Assembly (NCBI GenBank): GCA_036744635.1 | Contig: DAIOHQ010000229.1 | Span: forward strand, 1 to 7,897 | Origin: DAIOHQ01 sp036744635 | GTDB lineage: Bacteria > Planctomycetota > Phycisphaerae > Tepidisphaerales > Tepidisphaeraceae | DNA length: 7,897 nt | Direction of reading: 5' to 3' | In this document: piece by piece, positions 6,440-7,897 of the stretch | Layout: every line of letters begins with the position of its first letter | Numbering within the stretch: position 1 is the first letter of the stretch | Notes under the pieces: model-generated | What the model was told of the DNA's origin: nothing | Databases searched by the model: none | What the model saw: the letters and a program-made list of their open reading frames with translations, nothing else | Translations under genes and position numbers: made by a program

Positions 6440-6526
6440 AAGAAAAAGTTGGCTGCCGGTCGCAAGCAGTTGGCAGCGGACGACAACGCCGACCTCACTG
6501 CCAACTGCAAACGACCGGCAGCCAAC
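6440..6526 (-). terminator. Long hairpin with T-tract after the TPR/alpha-CTD gene
   Basis: The arms at 6448-6476 and 6498-6526 are 29 nt each and pair except for 3 central bases: GTTGGCTGCCGGTCG pairs with CGACCGGCAGCCAAC (15 bp) and GCAGTTGGCAG with CTGCCAACTGC (11 bp), around a 21-nt loop. On the minus strand the stem is followed directly by TTTTTCTT. It starts 13 nt past the stop of the TPR/alpha-CTD gene, so it fits an intrinsic terminator for that gene. The stem is much longer than usual. Each arm also contains two similar AGTTGGC units, so it may derive from a repeat element. Confidence 0.75.
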
Positions 6527-6538
6527 GTCCAAAATTTC

Positions 6539-7465
6539 TCATCCCTCTTCGAGCTTGCGCAGTCCCATTCCAAACGTGGCCAACTGCTGCTTGATCTCGT
6601 TGAGGCTGGTCTGGCCGAAGTTCTTGCAGCCCAGCAGCTCATCTTCCGTGCGGCTGGCCAGTTCGCCGATGGTGTTGATGTTCAGCCGCTGCAGCGCTTT
6701 GCGGCTGCGCACGGACAGTTCCATATCCGCAACCGTCTTCTGCAGCAATTCGGGATTGACATCGCTGCTCTCATCCGCCGGCCGCTTGGCCGCGCCCTTG
6801 GAATCCTCCGCCGCCTGCCCCAGCCGCAGGCCCTTTTGCGCCAGCAGCGCCTTGATCTCATTGAGGCTGGTTTCGCCGAAATTCTTATATCCCAGCAGCT
6901 CGGCCTCGGTGGTCCGCAGCAGATCCCCGAGCGTGCGCATGTTCATCTTCTTGAGGCAGTTGCGGCTGCGCACGGAAAGCTCGAAATCGCTGATCGGGAT
7001 ATCCAGCACCGCGTTGCGGCGGTCGCCGCGGCGGTCGGCATCCTCATCGTAATACATCGACCGGGCCGACTCCACATCGCGCATGAACAGCCGCGCCCGC
7101 GCGTGATTCGGATTGGTGCGCAGAATCGCCTGCAGGCAGCGATGCGCCTCATCGTAGTGGTTGTTGTCCTCGTAAAGCACCGCAAGGTTCATCAGGGCGT
7201 TGAGATGCACCGGCGCGCTGGTGCAGATGCGCTCGTACAGCTCGATCGCCTTGGCGTCATCCGCCTGGCGGTCGTACAGCAGCGCCAGCCGGAAACAGGC
7301 GGCCTCGTTGTCGGGATTCTCGTTGAGGGCGCGCTCGTAATAATCCACCGCCTTCTCGTGCAGGCCTTGTGCCTCGGCATCCTGCCCGCGCTTGAAATAC
7401 TCATTGGCAGCGCGTTCATTGATCGTCGAAACGGTCGATTCATTCATCGTGGGCATAGTTCTCAT
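6539..7465 (-). CDS. TPR protein with two RNA polymerase alpha C-terminal-type domains
   Basis: About 308 residues from the chosen start. Numbering below is from the first in-frame ATG at 7513; subtract 16 for the start used here. Three TPR units cover about 34-135 (FKRGQDAEAQGLHEKAVDYY, then ACFRLALLYDRQADDAKAIELY, here quoted in part, then MNLAVLYEDNNHYDEAHRC). Two alpha-CTD-like domains follow at about 171-231 and 260-318, each with ELSVRSR, a GDL/GEL turn and NFGxTSLNEIK. In the first, E. coli alpha Arg265, Asn268, Cys269, Gly296, Ser299 and Glu302 are matched by Arg182, Asn185, Cys186, Gly213, Ser216 and Glu219; Lys298 becomes Thr. The second keeps Arg269 but has Lys272, Ala273 and Gln275 at the Asn268, Cys269 and Lys271 positions. 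There is no polymerase-assembly domain, so this is not RpoA. A role in transcription or DNA/RNA binding is inferred. The ATG at 7513 overlaps a promoter -10 element and is rejected; 7465, 7456 and 7447 remain possible, none with a clear ribosome site. Confidence 0.88.
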   Translation of the reverse strand: MRTMPTMNESTVSTINERAANEYFKRGQDAEAQGLHEKAVDYYERALNENPDNEAACFRLALLYDRQADDAKAIELYERICTSAPVHLNALMNLAVLYEDNNHYDEAHRCLQAILRTNPNHARARLFMRDVESARSMYYDEDADRRGDRRNAVLDIPISDFELSVRSRNCLKKMNMRTLGDLLRTTEAELLGYKNFGETSLNEIKALLAQKGLRLGQAAEDSKGAAKRPADESSDVNPELLQKTVADMELSVRSRKALQRLNINTIGELASRTEDELLGCKNFGQTSLNEIKQQLATFGMGLRKLEEG

Positions 7466-7511
7466 GTTAGCTAAGGGGCGATAGTTACCGGCCAACCGCC
7501 GGACAACCCCC

Positions 7512-7541
7512 ATTAGTAAGCGCCCAAGGCCGATGTGTCAA
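7512..7541 (-). promoter_or_regulatory. Sigma-70-type promoter of the TPR/alpha-CTD gene
   Basis: On the minus strand a perfect TTGACA (7541 to 7536) is followed after 18 nt by ACTAAT (7517 to 7512), which matches 4 of 6 bases of TATAAT; TACTAA with a 17-nt gap is an alternative register. Transcription would begin near 7505, about 40 nt before the ATG at 7465. This placement excludes translation from the upstream ATG at 7513, which lies in the -10 element. Confidence 0.6.
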
Positions 7542-7584
7542 CCGGAGCGAGCACTGGTGTGCGAACACTCGCCAGTCGCCGGTT
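7540..7584. repeat. Nested inverted repeat upstream of the TPR/alpha-CTD gene
   Basis: AACCGG (7540-7545) pairs with CCGGTT (7579-7584); inside it ACTGG (7553-7557) pairs with CCAGT (7572-7576), and GTG pairs with CAC around a CGAA loop. The outer arm overlaps the TTGACA hexamer. It may be an operator for the promoter or the terminator of the upstream minus-strand ORF, although no T-tract follows it. Confidence 0.35.
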
Positions 7585-7698
7585 ACCAGTCCGAAGCCGC
7601 GAGACTTCCCCGCCATGGTTGGCGCCGTCAGTGGACCACGCGGTGCCCTTCTCGCGCCGCGCCGGCGAATGCCTCAAGACGCGTGGGCATTTGTGGCG
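7542..7698. other. Intergenic stretch without a recognised gene
   Basis: These 157 bases lie between the promoter of the TPR/alpha-CTD gene and the stop of the edge ORF. Apart from the nested inverted repeat at its left end I see no RNA gene, conserved motif or convincing reading frame. Two + strand frames run through it (from 7533 and 7535), but they translate to low-complexity Arg/Ala/Pro-rich sequence with no family resemblance. Confidence 0.4.
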
Positions 7699-7896
7699 CT
7701 ACCCTTTGGCGTGCCCCATCACGGGCGCGACACCCGCAATACCCGCTTTCCCCGCCGCAATCGCCACTTCCCCTTCCGCCGCAGCGAAATTCCCCTGCGC
7801 AATTGCGCAAATGAGTCGCCCATTAGCACTATTGCGTCTCCCAACAGCGCTATTGAGGTCCGCCAAAGATTCCAGCGCCGCGCGGACGGAGTAGAT
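7699..7896 (-). CDS. C-terminal fragment of an unidentified heptad-repeat ORF, cut by the window edge
   Basis: A minus-strand frame is open from the right edge to a TAG at 7699-7701, giving 65 residues with the start outside the window. I do not recognise the protein. From about 7854 to 7729 it falls into six 7-residue units, such as NSAVGRR, NSANGRL, ICAIAQG, NFAAAEG and EVAIAAG, with Ala or Gly mostly at positions 3 and 5 and a small hydrophobic residue at 4. The first two units are also alike in DNA, with 15 of the first 19 bases identical. Short Ala/Gly heptads of this kind occur in beta-roll heads of surface adhesins, but they also arise when noncoding 21-nt repeats are translated. The opposite strand is open too, so coding status is uncertain. 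Confidence 0.35.
   Translation of the reverse strand: MYSVRAALESLADLNSAVGRRNSANGRLICAIAQGNFAAAEGEVAIAAGKAGIAGVAPVMGHAKG
7796..7809. repeat. 14-bp perfect palindrome
   Basis: TGCGCAATTGCGCA is its own reverse complement with no spacer. It lies inside the heptad-repeat ORF at the right edge. It may be a protein-binding site or just a by-product of the repeat units there. Confidence 0.4.
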
Positions 7897-7897
7897 A

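Noticed and set aside
6308..7474. Long + strand reading frame of 388 codons opposite the TPR/alpha-CTD gene
   Set aside because: It mirrors a strongly recognised minus-strand gene, spans the terminator hairpin, and its translation is rich in Arg, His, Gln and Ala with no family motif. Such antisense frames are common in GC-rich DNA.

Overview
This window looks like a GC-rich chromosomal segment from a planctomycete-type bacterium, possibly Phycisphaerae. The best clue is the rightmost complete gene. It joins TPR repeats to two RNA polymerase alpha C-terminal-type domains, a fusion I know mainly from Planctomycetota. The lineage is inferred from that architecture; no rRNA or other marker gene is present.

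Layout: on the + strand, a glycine C-acetyltransferase gene (kbl, 55-1239) is followed after 2 nt by a Gfo/Idh/MocA oxidoreductase gene (1242-2360). These two converge on a run of minus-strand genes. Read in their own direction from the right, those are: the C-terminal end of an unidentified ORF at the window edge (7896-7699); the TPR/double alpha-CTD gene (7465-6539) behind a TTGACA-type promoter and ahead of a very long hairpin terminator; a SpoIID/LytB-type peptidoglycan hydrolase lipoprotein (6422-5070); a HigBA-type toxin-antitoxin pair (4967-4240); an aldo-keto reductase of the YghZ/Gpr type (4211-3216); and a zinc-ribbon plus TPR protein (3121-2423).

How they work together: kbl and the oxidoreductase are tightly coupled and probably cotranscribed, although threonine dehydrogenase, the usual partner of kbl, is not next to it. 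The toxin-antitoxin pair is visibly more AT-rich than its neighbours and has a palindrome over the toxin start, the usual arrangement for antitoxin autoregulation. It looks like an inserted module between two housekeeping genes. The aldo-keto reductase starts 28 nt after the antitoxin and could be read from the same transcript. The cell-envelope gene and the TPR/alpha-CTD gene are separated by the terminator and appear to be independent units.

I do not see a clear new multi-gene system. The items most worth a second look are the double alpha-CTD protein with its unequal DNA-contact residues, the long hairpin after it, the heptad-periodic ORF at the right edge, the zinc-ribbon/TPR protein, and the kbl-oxidoreductase pairing. 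No rRNA, tRNA, CRISPR array, transposase or replication origin was recognised.
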